The notes under the pieces were generated by a model, which saw only the letters and a program-made list of their open reading frames with translations, did no database searches and was not told where the DNA came from. A program made the translations under genes and the position numbers. A stretch of DNA of 64,000 bases from Pseudoalteromonas aurantia 208 (GTDB lineage: Bacteria > Pseudomonadota > Gammaproteobacteria > Enterobacterales > Alteromonadaceae), in assembly GCF_014858725.1 (NCBI RefSeq), contig NZ_AQGV01000012.1, positions 186,001 to 250,000 on the forward strand, read 5' to 3'. Within the stretch, counting starts at the first letter, position 1; each line of letters starts with the position of its first letter. Shown here one piece after another: positions 9,200-19,153 of the stretch.

Positions 9200-9665
9200 A
9201 GGAAGGCGAAGTGGCAGCAGCTACTTAAAGGATTGTAAGAATAAGGATATTTTGATTTGCAAGGAGCAAAGGGAACAAGGATTGAAGGTTTAGGAACTCA
9301 TAGGATGTGAGATTATAGCGGAGCTATAAAAAGGAAGGACTAACACAGGATGTGTTAATGGAGCGCTAGAAGGATTAGGTGTAGAGGATGCCAAGGTGGC
9401 GGTGTGTATGGGATATGCGCAATAAGGATAGGTAGGAGTGCGCAAGGAGCGCAAGGAACACCCGATGGATTAGCGGGAAGAGGACAGCCAAGATGGCAAA
9501 GGGAGCACAGGAAGTGTTTTAGGATGAAGACAAGGATGATGATCGGGTTTTCAGGATGTATACCCGTTCAGGGGATGATGAATAGGATGGCTTCACGCAA
9601 GGTATCGGATACCTAGCATGGATGTGGTCAGATTAGGGCGCACACTGGTTGCGCCTTAGTTTTTT
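9200..9665 (+). ncRNA. csrB: CsrB-like regulatory RNA (CsrA sponge)
   Basis: Between 9201 and 9622 I counted 32 GGA trinucleotides in about 420 nt, many in the loops of short perfect hairpins. Examples: TTTGC-AAGGA-GCAAA (9256-9270), TTATAGC-GGA-GCTATAA (9313-9329), TAACACA-GGA-TGTGTTA (9341-9357), TGCGC-AAGGA-GCGCA (9439-9453) and AGGTA-TCGGA-TACCT (near 9600-9613). An intrinsic terminator closes the unit. This is the known architecture of CsrB/CsrC/RsmZ RNAs, whose GGA loops bind and titrate the translational regulator CsrA. The GacA-box-like site upstream supports this. The 5' end is not fixed; it could lie anywhere from about 9195 to 9290. A 70-codon open frame inside (9404-9616) is treated as chance. 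Confidence 0.88.
9635..9665 (+). terminator. Intrinsic terminator of the CsrB-like RNA
   Basis: An 8-bp stem, 9635-9642 pairing with 9650-9657 (core GGCGCA/TGCGCC), is followed after two bases by a run of six T (9660-9665). Confidence 0.88.
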
Positions 9666-9868
9666 GTAACCTTTAGTATCTAACCAGCCCTTCCTTTAAA
9701 CATGTTGATACTGAGTTTTACCGATCAATCTGGTACTCGCTTGAGAGTTAGTTGTTACATGATTTTTTGTTTATCAAAATAATACGAATACACAGTAATT
9801 TATTTTTTAAATTAAAATGTTGCTGAGTTTCATCTATGTGAAGAAAGGGATTCTTGCCGACTGATTGT

Positions 9869-10366
9869 CTATGTGAGTTGTAAGGCAAGTAATAAATCTT
9901 TCTTAGACTGTTCAGGCGTCTTATTCGCAGTATCAATGATGATGCGTTGACTGTGCCATACTTCATACTCTCGTTGACATACATTGTCCCAAGTCGGAAG
10001 TTTAAGGTGAGGGATGTCACTTTGTCTAGATTCGACGCGTTGACGATGCTGTTTTAAATCGGAGCAAATAACTTCAATATCACGATGAGGAACATGACAT
10101 GTTTGAGCTACTTGCCACCAGGCGACTCTGGAAGCGTAAATAGGGTTAGTTGAATCAGCTATCACGGTTTGACCGATGTTTAAATTATCTTTAGCTAATT
10201 GAAAAGCAATGTGATAACCATGATCATAGAGGTTTTCAATCTTGGTGTTGCGCATCGTTTGCTCGATTGAATCAATTCGAAAGTAGGTTGCATTAAGATA
10301 TTGAGCTAAAAACTGTGATAAGGTCGACTTTCCTGTACCTGGTAAACCTGAAAAAATATAAAGCAA
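9869..10366 (-). CDS. Predicted AAA/zeta-like small kinase
   Basis: From a TTG at 10366 the product is 165 residues, beginning LLYIFSGLPGTGKST, so the P-loop lies at the N-terminus as in stand-alone kinases of this type. The GGAG ribosome-binding site is 5 bp before the TTG. A longer open frame reaches 10489, but it would overlap the next gene by more than 80 bp and add an unrelated N-terminus. Other features are FRIDSIEQTMR and VIADSTNPIYASR, as in small nucleoside/aminoglycoside-type kinases. The substrate is unknown. Its upstream neighbour on the same strand is the PNPOx-like gene, 37 bp away. Confidence 0.75.
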   Translation of the reverse strand: MLYIFSGLPGTGKSTLSQFLAQYLNATYFRIDSIEQTMRNTKIENLYDHGYHIAFQLAKDNLNIGQTVIADSTNPIYASRVAWWQVAQTCHVPHRDIEVICSDLKQHRQRVESRQSDIPHLKLPTWDNVCQREYEVWHSQRIIIDTANKTPEQSKKDLLLALQLT

Positions 10367-10403
10367 AACGACTCCTATAATATTTGTACATACCTTGGTT
10401 TTG

Positions 10404-10868
10404 CTAAGCGCAGTAAGCCTGCCACTCATTATGTTCAAGCCAAAATATCTTACCAAACCCAGATATAAATCGAACGCGAATAACGTCAACTTGCCAGATA
10501 TGGAAATCAGCTAAGTCCATATATTGACTGGCCGACGGGTATTTTTCGATAAATTGCTGTATGAGTATTACGCTTTCACATCTAGGTAATTTGGTTGCGT
10601 CACCAATGAGAGTTAACCTAGAATTCTCCGGATCATCTTGGCTTTTTTGATCAAAAACAGTTAACGACAATGCACTGTTATGCGAAAGGTTTTTTGCATG
10701 TTGGGCAATATCGCTAATAAACAGATAAGCCTGATTAGCGTCGCTGTTTATGAATTGTACTGTTGAGCCAAACGGATAGCCCTTCATGGTATGAGAATGT
10801 GTTGAAAGCACACCCATTGTACTGACACGTAATAGTGATTTTGCTTCCTTTAATACTTGTTCACGCAT
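10404..10868 (-). CDS. Pyridoxamine 5'-phosphate oxidase-like / HugZ-type flavin-binding protein
   Basis: 154 residues with the split-barrel PNPOx fold pattern: a leading helix LKEAKSLLRVSTMGVLST, then GYPFGSTVQFI, LFISDIAQHAKNLSHNSALSLTVF and SRLTLIGDATKLP, and a C-terminal FHIWQVDVIRVRFISGFGKIFWL segment as in the heme-utilisation (HugZ/HutZ) branch. Members bind FMN or heme. Whether this one degrades heme cannot be decided from sequence: no heme-uptake genes are adjacent and no Fur site was seen at its start. The kinase gene follows on the same strand. Confidence 0.78.
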   Translation of the reverse strand: MREQVLKEAKSLLRVSTMGVLSTHSHTMKGYPFGSTVQFINSDANQAYLFISDIAQHAKNLSHNSALSLTVFDQKSQDDPENSRLTLIGDATKLPRCESVILIQQFIEKYPSASQYMDLADFHIWQVDVIRVRFISGFGKIFWLEHNEWQAYCA

Positions 10869-11098
10869 CTGGTTTCCTAATTAGAAAAAATAGAGGGTTA
10901 AATTATCACAAAAAGTTGTATGAATGCTGAGTGTGTGCCACTTTTTGTGTATGTGGGAAAACTATTATTGATATTTATGAGACGTACGGTGGCGTGATAA
11001 ATAAAGTAATTATTCTAATGTTAAATCATTTGTGGGATATTAGTCCCTAGTGGGGCTTAAATTTTTACAAAGGGTGTTGCTTAAAGCACAATTAAACC

Positions 11099-13129
11099 AT
11101 GTTTAAACAGTTATCGATAAAACAGAAGATTATTTCGGGCTTTTCAGGCCTTGGGCTATTACTGGTAGTGGCGAGTGCGCTTGCATACGTGGCTTTAAGG
11201 CAAATATCGGCTGCGAATATCGAGGTTAAATCGGTGGCGGTTCCAATCTTACATATCGCGGATGAATTGCGGTTGCAGCAAGTAATGCTCAGTAAACTTA
11301 TTACACAAGCTTTTTCACAAAACGACGTAGCGGCGTTAAATCGTTCTAAAAAAACATTTGTAACGTATATGGATACATATCAAGCAAAAAAGCATGAATT
11401 GCAAACTCTCACACAGGGCCGGACAGAGTTTAGTCAACCTATTCAAGCTGCAATTGAACAAATATCATTACTAGAACAACACGGAAATGCTTTATTTAAG
11501 GCAAAGTTAACTGTAATAGCACAGCTCACCGAGTATCATAGCCAGTTTTCTCAATTGCAACAAAGTTATGAGCAAGCCAGTAGCGCTATGCTTGATTTAG
11601 AGTTGATTGAAACTGATAACGTTAAGTTGCGAGATGAGGTTGTAGGCACCGGTATTCGGATTGATGATATGTTATTTACACTGAGCAATAATGCCCAAGG
11701 TATTTTGGCACTATCACTTGTCAACCTTGCTCAGCATCAGGATGATATGCGTTTTCTATTGGGTAATATGGAAGATAATTTTCGATTTTTGCAGCGACAA
11801 GCAACCGGGTTAAATACGCAAACACAGTTTAGTGAATTTATTCAAGCTCAACAGCATTTTACCGTGTTACTTGATGGCCCTCAAAGTATCTATCAAACGC
11901 TTCAATCAAAGTTATCGTCGCAAGATAATGTGTTAAATGTTTACGCTGATGCTGAAAAGTCTATGGGGTTGGCACAACAATCGTTAAAGCAATTACAAAT
12001 GGCGGCAAAATCCCAGTTTACTTTTTATGAGAACATAGCGCAGGAAAAGATAGAGCAAGCGCAAAGGGTGACCTTGTTGTTAGCTGGGGTATTTGTAAGT
12101 TTGGCTGTGTTTATTGCCATATACACGACAAAGGCGATGCTAGGGCCTTTGGCTGCTGTGAATAAAATGCTTGGGTATTTAGCCGATGGAGACTTCTCTA
12201 GAGAAGTTAAAAAACGGCAAGATGATGAATTTGGAGCACTAATAGATAATATAAACACCGTTAAAAATAACTTAAAAGGTTTACTGGAGGCTATTAAGTC
12301 AGAAGTTCATGAACTTGAAGTTTTGTCTGAATCTTCTCAAGTTAGGAGTAATTTGATTGCCGGTAATGCGATGACACAAATGCAGCGGATGGACAATGCT
12401 GCTGAGTTAAGCAGCTCTATTTCAAACAGTGCGCAATTGGTCAGCGATGAATCAAATTCAAGCTTAACGGGTATTCGAACGGCAAATGAACAAGGCACGC
12501 GAGTAAGTCTCATAGCGAACAATAACAAGCAGCATATGACTGCTTTAAGTGAAAAAATGCGTGACGCTGTAACTGTGATGGAACGCTTATCTGAGCATAG
12601 CCAAAATATAGGGAGTATTTTAGATACCATAGTATCGATTGCAGAGCAGACTAATTTATTGGCATTAAATGCGGCAATTGAAGCAGCTCGTGCTGGCGAG
12701 CAAGGCCGTGGGTTTGCAGTCGTTGCAGATGAGGTTCGCACGTTAGCATCTCGAACGCAATCATCAACGACAGAGATCAACCAGATGATTGATACTTTGC
12801 AGCAAGATACAGAAACAGCATTGCAAGTGATTATACAAGGGCGCAAAGAAGTTGGGGTCAGTGTAGAGCAAAGTGAGGCTTTATCGGCTGCAAGCGTTGA
12901 GATTGAGTTAGCATTAACAGAAGTCGTGGATATGAGCACTCGCGTAACGGATGCGGCGTTAAATCAAGCAACGGATTGCCAGAAGATAGAAGTTGTGATG
13001 AGTGAAGCGCAGGGTACGGCAAAAGAAAACGCAGATGAGATGCAGCATATGGCTAAAAATAGTGAATCATTAAGTCAATTTGCTAGTTCTATCATTAAGT
13101 TAATTGAGCGCTTTAAGTTGTCGCAGTGA
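11099..13129 (+). CDS. Methyl-accepting chemotaxis protein
   Basis: 676 residues. A membrane segment at about 14-34 and another at about 323-345 ([20 protein letters not shown]) flank a helical periplasmic sensor domain of about 290 residues. A HAMP region and the cytoplasmic signalling domain follow, with the conserved hairpin tip at about 514-550 ([33 protein letters not shown]). It should relay a periplasmic signal to CheW/CheA. The ligand is unknown. It is a single-gene unit, divergent from the PNPOx-like gene, and its 3' end overlaps the convergent alcohol dehydrogenase by 17 bp. Confidence 0.94.
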   Translation: MFKQLSIKQKIISGFSGLGLLLVVASALAYVALRQISAANIEVKSVAVPILHIADELRLQQVMLSKLITQAFSQNDVAALNRSKKTFVTYMDTYQAKKHELQTLTQGRTEFSQPIQAAIEQISLLEQHGNALFKAKLTVIAQLTEYHSQFSQLQQSYEQASSAMLDLELIETDNVKLRDEVVGTGIRIDDMLFTLSNNAQGILALSLVNLAQHQDDMRFLLGNMEDNFRFLQRQATGLNTQTQFSEFIQAQQHFTVLLDGPQSIYQTLQSKLSSQDNVLNVYADAEKSMGLAQQSLKQLQMAAKSQFTFYENIAQEKIEQAQRVTLLLAGVFVSLAVFIAIYTTKAMLGPLAAVNKMLGYLADGDFSREVKKRQDDEFGALIDNINTVKNNLKGLLEAIKSEVHELEVLSESSQVRSNLIAGNAMTQMQRMDNAAELSSSISNSAQLVSDESNSSLTGIRTANEQGTRVSLIANNNKQHMTALSEKMRDAVTVMERLSEHSQNIGSILDTIVSIAEQTNLLALNAAIEAARAGEQGRGFAVVADEVRTLASRTQSSTTEINQMIDTLQQDTETALQVIIQGRKEVGVSVEQSEALSAASVEIELALTEVVDMSTRVTDAALNQATDCQKIEVVMSEAQGTAKENADEMQHMAKNSESLSQFASSIIKLIERFKLSQ

Positions 13130-14315
13130 CTTGCTTTATAATACCCTCACATTCATCAGCTTCCATGAAAAATGGTACGGGGTAATCGGGGTGAGCTTCT
13201 GCAAGTGCACTTCTTGTGAGTTTTTCAATGTCGAGTATATTTATTTCGGTAAAACAACTTTGGATCTGACAATACGCCAATAATTGTTTTATTTTTGTTA
13301 GCGTGTCTTCTGCTTGACGTTCAATCGGGTAGTCAATTGATGTTAGTTGACAGTACCTCGCTATTTGGGCCAATTGTCGTTGTACGCGAGGGCCATACCA
13401 CTCAAGTACAGGAACGAGTAATACAGCATTAGCCAAACCATGTGGTGTGTTATAGCATGCGCTCAGTTGATGGGAAATAGCATGAACATAGCCAACAGAC
13501 GTTCTAGTAAATGCTTGGCCCGCATAAAATGAAGCTTCAAGAAGAGATGCTCGAGCATCAATATTGTTAGGGCTGGTATATGCTTTTGGTAAGTTTTCAA
13601 ATATGAGTGCACAGGCTGCCAATGCACGTTGCTCGCTGAACGACATACAGTTTATGCTTAACAATGCTTCAATTGCGTGTGTTAATGCGTCCATAGCTGT
13701 TGTAGCCGTTATGTGAGGAGGCAAACTAATCGTCAGTTCTGGCAGCATAACCGCATGATGGGGAACAAGTGCAAAATCGGTGGCTGCATACTTGGTACGA
13801 GTGAGTGGGTCATTAACGACCGCCGCAACGGTTGTTTCTGAGCCGGTACCGGCCGTTGTTGGAATTGCAATATTGGGCGGTAGGCGCTTCAACACTTTAA
13901 ATAATCCTTTGAATTTTTTAACATGCGTTGTTGGCCTTGCCACTTTAGCACCTATTAACTTGGCACAATCAATCACGGATCCCCCACCAACACTAATGAT
14001 TGCTTGGCATCTGTTATGTCGATATAGCGTAAAACCTGTTTCAACATTCTCAATCGTGGGGTTTGGTAAAACTTGGTTATATATAGTTACATTAAGATGT
14101 TGATTATTGAGGGCTGTGATAATCGTTTTGGTTATGTCAAGTTGGTGTAATGTTTGATCCGTTACAAGTAATACATTACTACTTTTTTTAAGTTTGAGCG
14201 CGCTTATCGCGGCAGTGAGACCGTCTCTATTACGATGCAGCAATGGGTTAGGTATGCCGATAAATATGACAATACACTTTAAAATGAAATGATAAGCTCG
14301 GTATATCGCAAGCAT
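13113..14315 (-). CDS. Iron-containing alcohol dehydrogenase (group III)
   Basis: 400 residues. NAD(P)-binding motif [11 protein letters not shown], then PTTAGTGSE, and the metal-binding region with [20 protein letters not shown] and [13 protein letters not shown], which supply the usual Asp/His ligands. Family members oxidise primary alcohols or reduce aldehydes in the cytoplasm. A short hydrophobic N-terminus ([19 protein letters not shown]) resembles the longer N-termini seen in some members. It is transcribed alone, convergent with the chemoreceptor gene. The exact substrate is unknown. Confidence 0.9.
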   Translation of the reverse strand: MLAIYRAYHFILKCIVIFIGIPNPLLHRNRDGLTAAISALKLKKSSNVLLVTDQTLHQLDITKTIITALNNQHLNVTIYNQVLPNPTIENVETGFTLYRHNRCQAIISVGGGSVIDCAKLIGAKVARPTTHVKKFKGLFKVLKRLPPNIAIPTTAGTGSETTVAAVVNDPLTRTKYAATDFALVPHHAVMLPELTISLPPHITATTAMDALTHAIEALLSINCMSFSEQRALAACALIFENLPKAYTSPNNIDARASLLEASFYAGQAFTRTSVGYVHAISHQLSACYNTPHGLANAVLLVPVLEWYGPRVQRQLAQIARYCQLTSIDYPIERQAEDTLTKIKQLLAYCQIQSCFTEINILDIEKLTRSALAEAHPDYPVPFFMEADECEGIIKQVTATT

Positions 14316-14441
14316 AATTCTTTAGCCCAAAAAATAACAGCCCTAACTGTAGCATAAAGTACGCTGAGTGCTAGGCTGGTAAGATTTTCGAAGGTAGTGA
14401 GATATATTAGAAAGTTATCATGGGCATGGGGAGAAGAAACA

Positions 14442-14468
14442 AAAAAGCCGCTATGAAAGCGACTTTTT
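14442..14468 (-). terminator. Intrinsic terminator downstream of deaD
   Basis: Read on the minus strand, AAAAAGTCGCT and AGCGGCTTTTTT pair around a 4-5-nt loop and end in a U-tract, 17 bp after the deaD stop. The A-rich 5' arm makes it potentially bidirectional. Confidence 0.8.
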
Positions 14469-14484
14469 ATCGAAGTGAATATTA

Positions 14485-16323
14485 TTAGCTAAAGCTAACA
14501 GAACGACGTTCTTTATTTTCACTGTCACGGCGAGGGGCGCGTTTATCAGCACTTGGGCGCTTACGGTCACCACCACGGTCATTACGACGCTCAGAACCAC
14601 CTTGGTCAGCACTGTGTGTGCTCTTAGTCAACTTCATAGGACGTTTACAAATAACAACGTTATTGAAGTGGTTCAATACATCATTTGGCATGTTTTGAGG
14701 TAACTGCACGGTGCTGTGCTCGTTAAATAAACGGATATCACCAATAAACTTGCTAGAGATATCTGCTTCGTTCGCAATGGCACCAACAATGTTCTTAACC
14801 TGAACACCATGATCACGACCTACTTCGATACGGTACGTATCCATAGGGCCTTGACTGCTATTACGAGGACCACGTTCTGAGCGCTCACGACCTTGACCAT
14901 TACGTTCACGGCCTTGACCATTGCGTTCACGACCTTGACGGTCATTACGTTCGCCACGACGGTTGTCACGACGGTCATCACGGTCACGACGCTCACGCTG
15001 TTGAATTTTAATATCTTCAACTTTCAGAGGTGTTTGTTGTTGTGCCAAGCAAAGCATTGCACCAGCAAGGTCTTCTTGAGAAAGTTCAAGCTTTTCTGCA
15101 AGTCCTGCGGCAACTTCATTGAAGAAGTTAATATCTTTATGTTCAAGCGCATTCGTTAGCTTAGTTTGAAGTGCAGCGATGCGCTTTTCTTCAACGACTT
15201 GTGCACTTGGCAATTCAACTTCTGCAATTTCTGATTTGGTGTGTTTCATGATGTTACGTAGTAAGTAACGCTCATTATGTTTCACAAATAAGATGGCTTT
15301 ACCTGTACGACCAGCACGACCAGTACGGCCAATACGGTGAACATAAGCTTCACTGTCTTGTGGAATATCGTAGTTGATAACTAAGCTTAAGCGATCTACA
15401 TCCAGACCACGAGCAGCAACGTCTGTTGCGATAACGATGTCTAGTAAGCCACTCTTAAGGCGCTCAACAGTACGCTCACGCGCTTGTTGGTTCATGTCAC
15501 CATTAAGAGGTGCAGCAGAAAAACCTTGTTGCTCAAGTAGCTCAGCAAGTTGAACTGTATCGTTACGAGTACGAACGAAAACAATTGCACCTTCATACTG
15601 TTCAGCTTCTAAAAAGCGAACAATCGCTTTGTTTTTGTGTACGCTTGCACGCCAAAAAACCTGCTCTACAGATGATACTGTTGAGTTGCGAGCTGAGATA
15701 TGAACTTGCTCAGCATTATCTAAGTATTTAGAACAGATAGATTGTATTTGCTTAGGCATTGTTGCTGAGAACAAACAAGTTTGTTTATTTTCAGGTGTCT
15801 TTTCCATGATGTTTTCTACATCATCGATAAAGCCCATACGCAACATTTCATCAGCTTCATCTAATACTAACGCTTTAAGATCAGATAAGTTGATTGTTTT
15901 ACGGTTAATATGGTCAATTAAGCGGCCTGGCGTAGCAACAATAATTTGTGCACCACGGCGTAAAGCACTTAGTTGAATACCATAGCTTTGGCCACCATAA
16001 AGTGCGAGTACTTCAACACCTTTGGTAAATTTAGCATATTGTTCAAACGCCTCTGCCACCTGAATGGCAAGTTCGCGTGTTGGTGTTAACACCAATATTT
16101 GTGGCTGCTTCGTAGCCGGGTCAATATTATTTAATAGTGGTAATGCAAATGCTGCAGTTTTACCTGTACCCGTCTGCGCTAGTCCCAGTACGTCCTTTCT
16201 TTCTAGCAATAACGGTATACATTGAGCTTGGATCTCAGATGGTGTCTTATATCCTTGCTCTTCGACTGCTTTTAAAATTGCAGGAGAAAGATCTAAAGAT
16301 TTAAACGTAACTGGTTCTGACAT
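14485..16323 (-). CDS. deaD: DEAD-box RNA helicase DeaD/CsdA
   Basis: 612 residues with all helicase motifs: AQTGTGKT (motif I, about 49-56), PTRELA, TPGRL, DEAD (about 156), SAT, and HRIGRTGRAGRTG in the second RecA-like domain. After the core comes the DbpA-like RNA-binding domain (about 480-555), including DTYRIEVGRDHGVQVKNIVG. The tails are Arg/Gly-rich, with tandem GRERNGQ units around residues 460-480. It acts in ribosome assembly and RNA decay, especially in the cold. In E. coli DeaD also affects Csr signalling by promoting UvrY synthesis, which is relevant to the CsrB-like RNA here. The upstream non-coding 186 bp may hold a leader. Confidence 0.95.
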   Translation of the reverse strand: MSEPVTFKSLDLSPAILKAVEEQGYKTPSEIQAQCIPLLLERKDVLGLAQTGTGKTAAFALPLLNNIDPATKQPQILVLTPTRELAIQVAEAFEQYAKFTKGVEVLALYGGQSYGIQLSALRRGAQIIVATPGRLIDHINRKTINLSDLKALVLDEADEMLRMGFIDDVENIMEKTPENKQTCLFSATMPKQIQSICSKYLDNAEQVHISARNSTVSSVEQVFWRASVHKNKAIVRFLEAEQYEGAIVFVRTRNDTVQLAELLEQQGFSAAPLNGDMNQQARERTVERLKSGLLDIVIATDVAARGLDVDRLSLVINYDIPQDSEAYVHRIGRTGRAGRTGKAILFVKHNERYLLRNIMKHTKSEIAEVELPSAQVVEEKRIAALQTKLTNALEHKDINFFNEVAAGLAEKLELSQEDLAGAMLCLAQQQTPLKVEDIKIQQRERRDRDDRRDNRRGERNDRQGRERNGQGRERNGQGRERSERGPRNSSQGPMDTYRIEVGRDHGVQVKNIVGAIANEADISSKFIGDIRLFNEHSTVQLPQNMPNDVLNHFNNVVICKRPMKLTKSTHSADQGGSERRNDRGGDRKRPSADKRAPRRDSENKERRSVSFS

Positions 16324-16467
16324 TAATGCGCCTCAACGATTTTAAAGAGGCGCGCATTGTATAGGAAAAGACTAGCAAATGCTTGTATAAATTAGAACTA
16401 ATTTATATGTGCTTGATGTTGTATGTTTTTTAATCAACCCTGTTTGAGGTATTTAACATCCGGTTTA

Positions 16468-16504
16468 CGAACTCCCTAATTTCGCTTGATGTGTGGGAAG
16501 TTCG
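16468..16504. repeat. Inverted repeat between grxA and deaD
   Basis: CGAACTCCC (16468-16476) pairs with GGGAAGTTCG (16495-16504) with one bulge across an 18-nt loop, 6 bp after the grxA stop. No U-tract follows on the minus strand, so it may act as a 3'-end stabilising hairpin for grxA or lie within the deaD promoter region. Confidence 0.45.
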
Positions 16505-16510
16505 CAACTT

Positions 16511-16774
16511 TTAATTATACAGGCCTAATTCTGCTTTAGCATAGGCTTCAAAATCGGTAAATCCACCAATATGGGTTTGACCAATGAAAATTTGAGGTAC
16601 GGTAGGGCAAGGTTTCCCTGCTGACTTTTCTAAATCCGCTTTGCTGACGTTTTCTTTAATAATATCGACGTAGCGATAGGTAAAGTCGTCACGTTCATTT
16701 TTTAAGCGCTCTGCTACTTCTTTAGCTCGGACACAAAATGGGCAGCCATCACGGCCAAAAATCACTGTAAACAT
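16511..16774 (-). CDS. grxA: Glutaredoxin 1 (GrxA type)
   Basis: From the ATG at 16774 the product is 87 residues, against 85 in E. coli GrxA; the frame stays open further upstream, but the added residues are unlike any glutaredoxin. The redox motif C11-P-F-C14 (GRDGCPFC), the cis-proline segment TVPQIF and the glutathione-binding GGFTDFEAY are all present. It reduces ribonucleotide reductase and mixed disulfides with glutathione in the cytoplasm. It stands alone between deaD and the TonB receptor gene. Confidence 0.92.
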   Translation of the reverse strand: MFTVIFGRDGCPFCVRAKEVAERLKNERDDFTYRYVDIIKENVSKADLEKSAGKPCPTVPQIFIGQTHIGGFTDFEAYAKAELGLYN

Positions 16775-16898
16775 AGCTTCATACTCTCTTATGTAAATTC
16801 TTGTTGACTTGGATACAGTGTAAGGTTTTTTCATAAATGTGAAAGGCAGTTTTATCGATAGGCGCAATCGATTTTATGAATTTGCCGTAATAGTAAAT

Positions 16899-16930
16899 GT
16901 GTCAGGGTTTTGAGATTAAAACCCTGACAC
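16899..16930. terminator. Perfect 13-bp hairpin after the TonB-dependent receptor gene
   Basis: GTGTCAGGGTTTT (16899-16911) and its exact complement (16918-16930) enclose a 6-nt loop, 23 bp past the receptor stop. Stem and position suit transcription termination, but the U-tract is poor on both strands. Confidence 0.55.
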
Positions 16931-16953
16931 GATAGTCATGCTAGATGCCTAAA

Positions 16954-19035
16954 TTAAAATGTGACGCTAAAGCCAATCGAAGGACGTATTTCAAAGTCGT
17001 CTTCCTCTTCTTCAATATAAAGGTCGTTTACCGACTTAACTCGGTCATAATCTAGGTCGATACTGCTGACATTTTTTTGCCCATACGCATTCATCAATTC
17101 AAGTATTAATTTACCATCTAGGCCGAATACTTCTGTTTTACGCTCAAAACGAATATCTAGGCGATGATATAGGTCATGCCGCTCGGAGAATGCATCACCG
17201 TAGACTGGTAGAAAGCGGTTATCAAAGTCAGGGTTTTCACGGACACCGACAATCGGCGTATAAGCTTGGCCACTGCGTGCTGTAAAGTTGAATCCACCTA
17301 GCCATAATTCATTGATTTCATACTGTAACACAGCATTAAATACCACTGGTGTATCTGCGTAATAGTCTTTGGTAATATGGTGGCGTGTATCGGTCCGCTC
17401 GCTTTTTGCATAGCTAAGAGAAATCCAACCATACCAATTGTCTGTTTTGTTCTTGTTAATTAGTAAGTCTAACCCATATGCTTGACCTTCAACTTGGTTA
17501 CTATAAAGAAGGTGTGCATCTTGCGCGTGTACGTCAATGGCCAACGGTAAGTTGGTCATTGTTTTATAATACCCTTCTAAAGACCATGACCATTCGTTGT
17601 CTAGTTGTTGACTAAACCCTAAAGTTGCATGGTTAGCGGTTTGAGATTTAAGATTAGGATTACCAACATCTGGGGCGATATGATCAATATCTTGCATTCG
17701 GTTATATCGGCCCAATTTGGCAGATATGGTGCTTTGATCACTTACGTAATAATTTATCGCCAGCCGAGGAGATACAAAACTTTCATCGGTGTACTTATTG
17801 TGTTGCCATTGACCACCTAATTCAGTTTGCCATTTGTCTCCTATTTGCCAGACGTGTGTCAATCCGATAAAACCGGAGTCGACCCCAAACTTCTGCTTGC
17901 CAGTAATACGTTCACCTTTTTTTATGTCACAATCAGGGTCAAGTTCTGTGCAGAGGTATTGAAAAGAGTCATAACTGTATGTTGTTTCATTATCAAAATA
18001 AGCCATATCAGTAATTAGCCGATGTTGTTTGTTAATGCGGTAGTTTAATTGGGCTTTGTAAGTAAATTGTTTTTCTGACTCTTGCTCAAAAAAACCGTTA
18101 CTTAAGCTAGCACGTTTACCATACTCCAGTCGGCCTGAGTGATCTAAGGCGCCAACTGCAACTCTTAAATGAAAACGTTTGTTGTAATGATCCCAGAGTA
18201 AGTTTTGACTATTGAAGTCTCGGATATATACGGCATCACCTTGGAATTCGGGGGTCTTTTGTGCTAATTGAGCTCGCTCATTAAAGCCTGCCGCGGCAGA
18301 ATCTTCAGCGCCTGTGAAATTGAAAGTAAGTGTATTATTGTTATTGATATCCCATAGCCATTTTCCCTGATAGTCATGGTCATCCGGTGCCTCATTAATG
18401 GTTACCCCTGAAGGTTTTCCATCATCATCTTCAAGCTCCTCGCCCTTGGAAAAAAATAAGGGTAATGTACTTTTTCGAGCAGAGAAGTAAAAGGCGGTAT
18501 TGTCAGTTGCTTGGCCTTCGACAAAAATACCAGCATTAAACATGGTGAAGTCAAGAGTTGTTGTAATGGGTTGGTACTTTGGATTACGTAAAGTCACATC
18601 GAACACGGCACCGGTGGCATTACTATAACCTGTACCATACCCAGCAGAGTAGAGTTGGAAATCTTGAATTATGTGGCGGTTGAAAATGGAACTGCCAAAA
18701 TCGTGAAAAATATATCCGGCAGGCATAAAATCGACTTCAAATATATTATCACTTGGGGATGAACCACGTACCGCAGGTTCACTCATAGAGCCTCCAGCAG
18801 CAACGACTCCAGGTAAAGAGAATACCGCACGTAACGGGTCACCCATTGCACCAGGCATAGTGACTAGTTTTTCGGTGTTTTCGGTTATTTCACTGGTAAC
18901 ACTACTGCGTTTATAAAATACTTCAATATGCTCCATAGAAGTTTGGTCGGCTTCGGCCGCGTAACTTGGGAGTGCCATACATATGACGATGGGGGAAAGC
19001 GCAAGTGAGAGCTTAGCATTCGTTACTTTGAACAT
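16954..19035 (-). CDS. TonB-dependent outer-membrane receptor
   Basis: 693 residues with a signal peptide (cleavage near SYA-A, about residue 26), a plug domain (about 60-170: PGAMGDPLRAVFSLPGVVAAGG, PAVRGSSPSDNIFEVD) and a 22-strand-type barrel with many aromatic strands, ending in the terminal Phe expected for outer-membrane insertion (IGFSVTF). It should import a chelate, cofactor or oligomer using TonB energy. The substrate is not evident, and no Fur box or vitamin riboswitch was seen upstream. A thioredoxin-like gene lies 118 bp upstream on the same strand and may belong to the same unit. Confidence 0.9.
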   Translation of the reverse strand: MFKVTNAKLSLALSPIVICMALPSYAAEADQTSMEHIEVFYKRSSVTSEITENTEKLVTMPGAMGDPLRAVFSLPGVVAAGGSMSEPAVRGSSPSDNIFEVDFMPAGYIFHDFGSSIFNRHIIQDFQLYSAGYGTGYSNATGAVFDVTLRNPKYQPITTTLDFTMFNAGIFVEGQATDNTAFYFSARKSTLPLFFSKGEELEDDDGKPSGVTINEAPDDHDYQGKWLWDINNNNTLTFNFTGAEDSAAAGFNERAQLAQKTPEFQGDAVYIRDFNSQNLLWDHYNKRFHLRVAVGALDHSGRLEYGKRASLSNGFFEQESEKQFTYKAQLNYRINKQHRLITDMAYFDNETTYSYDSFQYLCTELDPDCDIKKGERITGKQKFGVDSGFIGLTHVWQIGDKWQTELGGQWQHNKYTDESFVSPRLAINYYVSDQSTISAKLGRYNRMQDIDHIAPDVGNPNLKSQTANHATLGFSQQLDNEWSWSLEGYYKTMTNLPLAIDVHAQDAHLLYSNQVEGQAYGLDLLINKNKTDNWYGWISLSYAKSERTDTRHHITKDYYADTPVVFNAVLQYEINELWLGGFNFTARSGQAYTPIVGVRENPDFDNRFLPVYGDAFSERHDLYHRLDIRFERKTEVFGLDGKLILELMNAYGQKNVSSIDLDYDRVKSVNDLYIEEEEDDFEIRPSIGFSVTF

Positions 19036-19153
19036 TATTTTGGTCCCTGTGCAAAAAGTGAATCAACAATGAATATCAGCAGCAGTGTAACCAAATGGAG
19101 TGTATAAGTGTTTTAGGTTTGGGTAAGAAACTGTAGAGTGTTGCTACAGTTTC

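Noticed and set aside
9404..9616. 70-codon open frame in the middle of the CsrB-like region
   Set aside because: Its Gly/Arg/Met-rich sequence follows from the repeated AGGA-type hairpins; it has no domain, and the RNA reading explains the pattern fully.
10367..10489. N-terminal extension of the small kinase
   Set aside because: It overlaps the PNPOx-like gene and does not resemble any kinase N-terminus; a TTG with a GGAG site at the P-loop start is better.
12337..12939. 200-codon minus-strand frame inside the chemoreceptor
   Set aside because: It is the complement of the highly conserved signalling domain; such Ala/Ser-rich mirror frames are common.
14888..14950. Short tandem repeats that look like a minisatellite
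   Set aside because: They encode the GRERNGQ units of the DeaD C-terminal tail and are explained by the protein.
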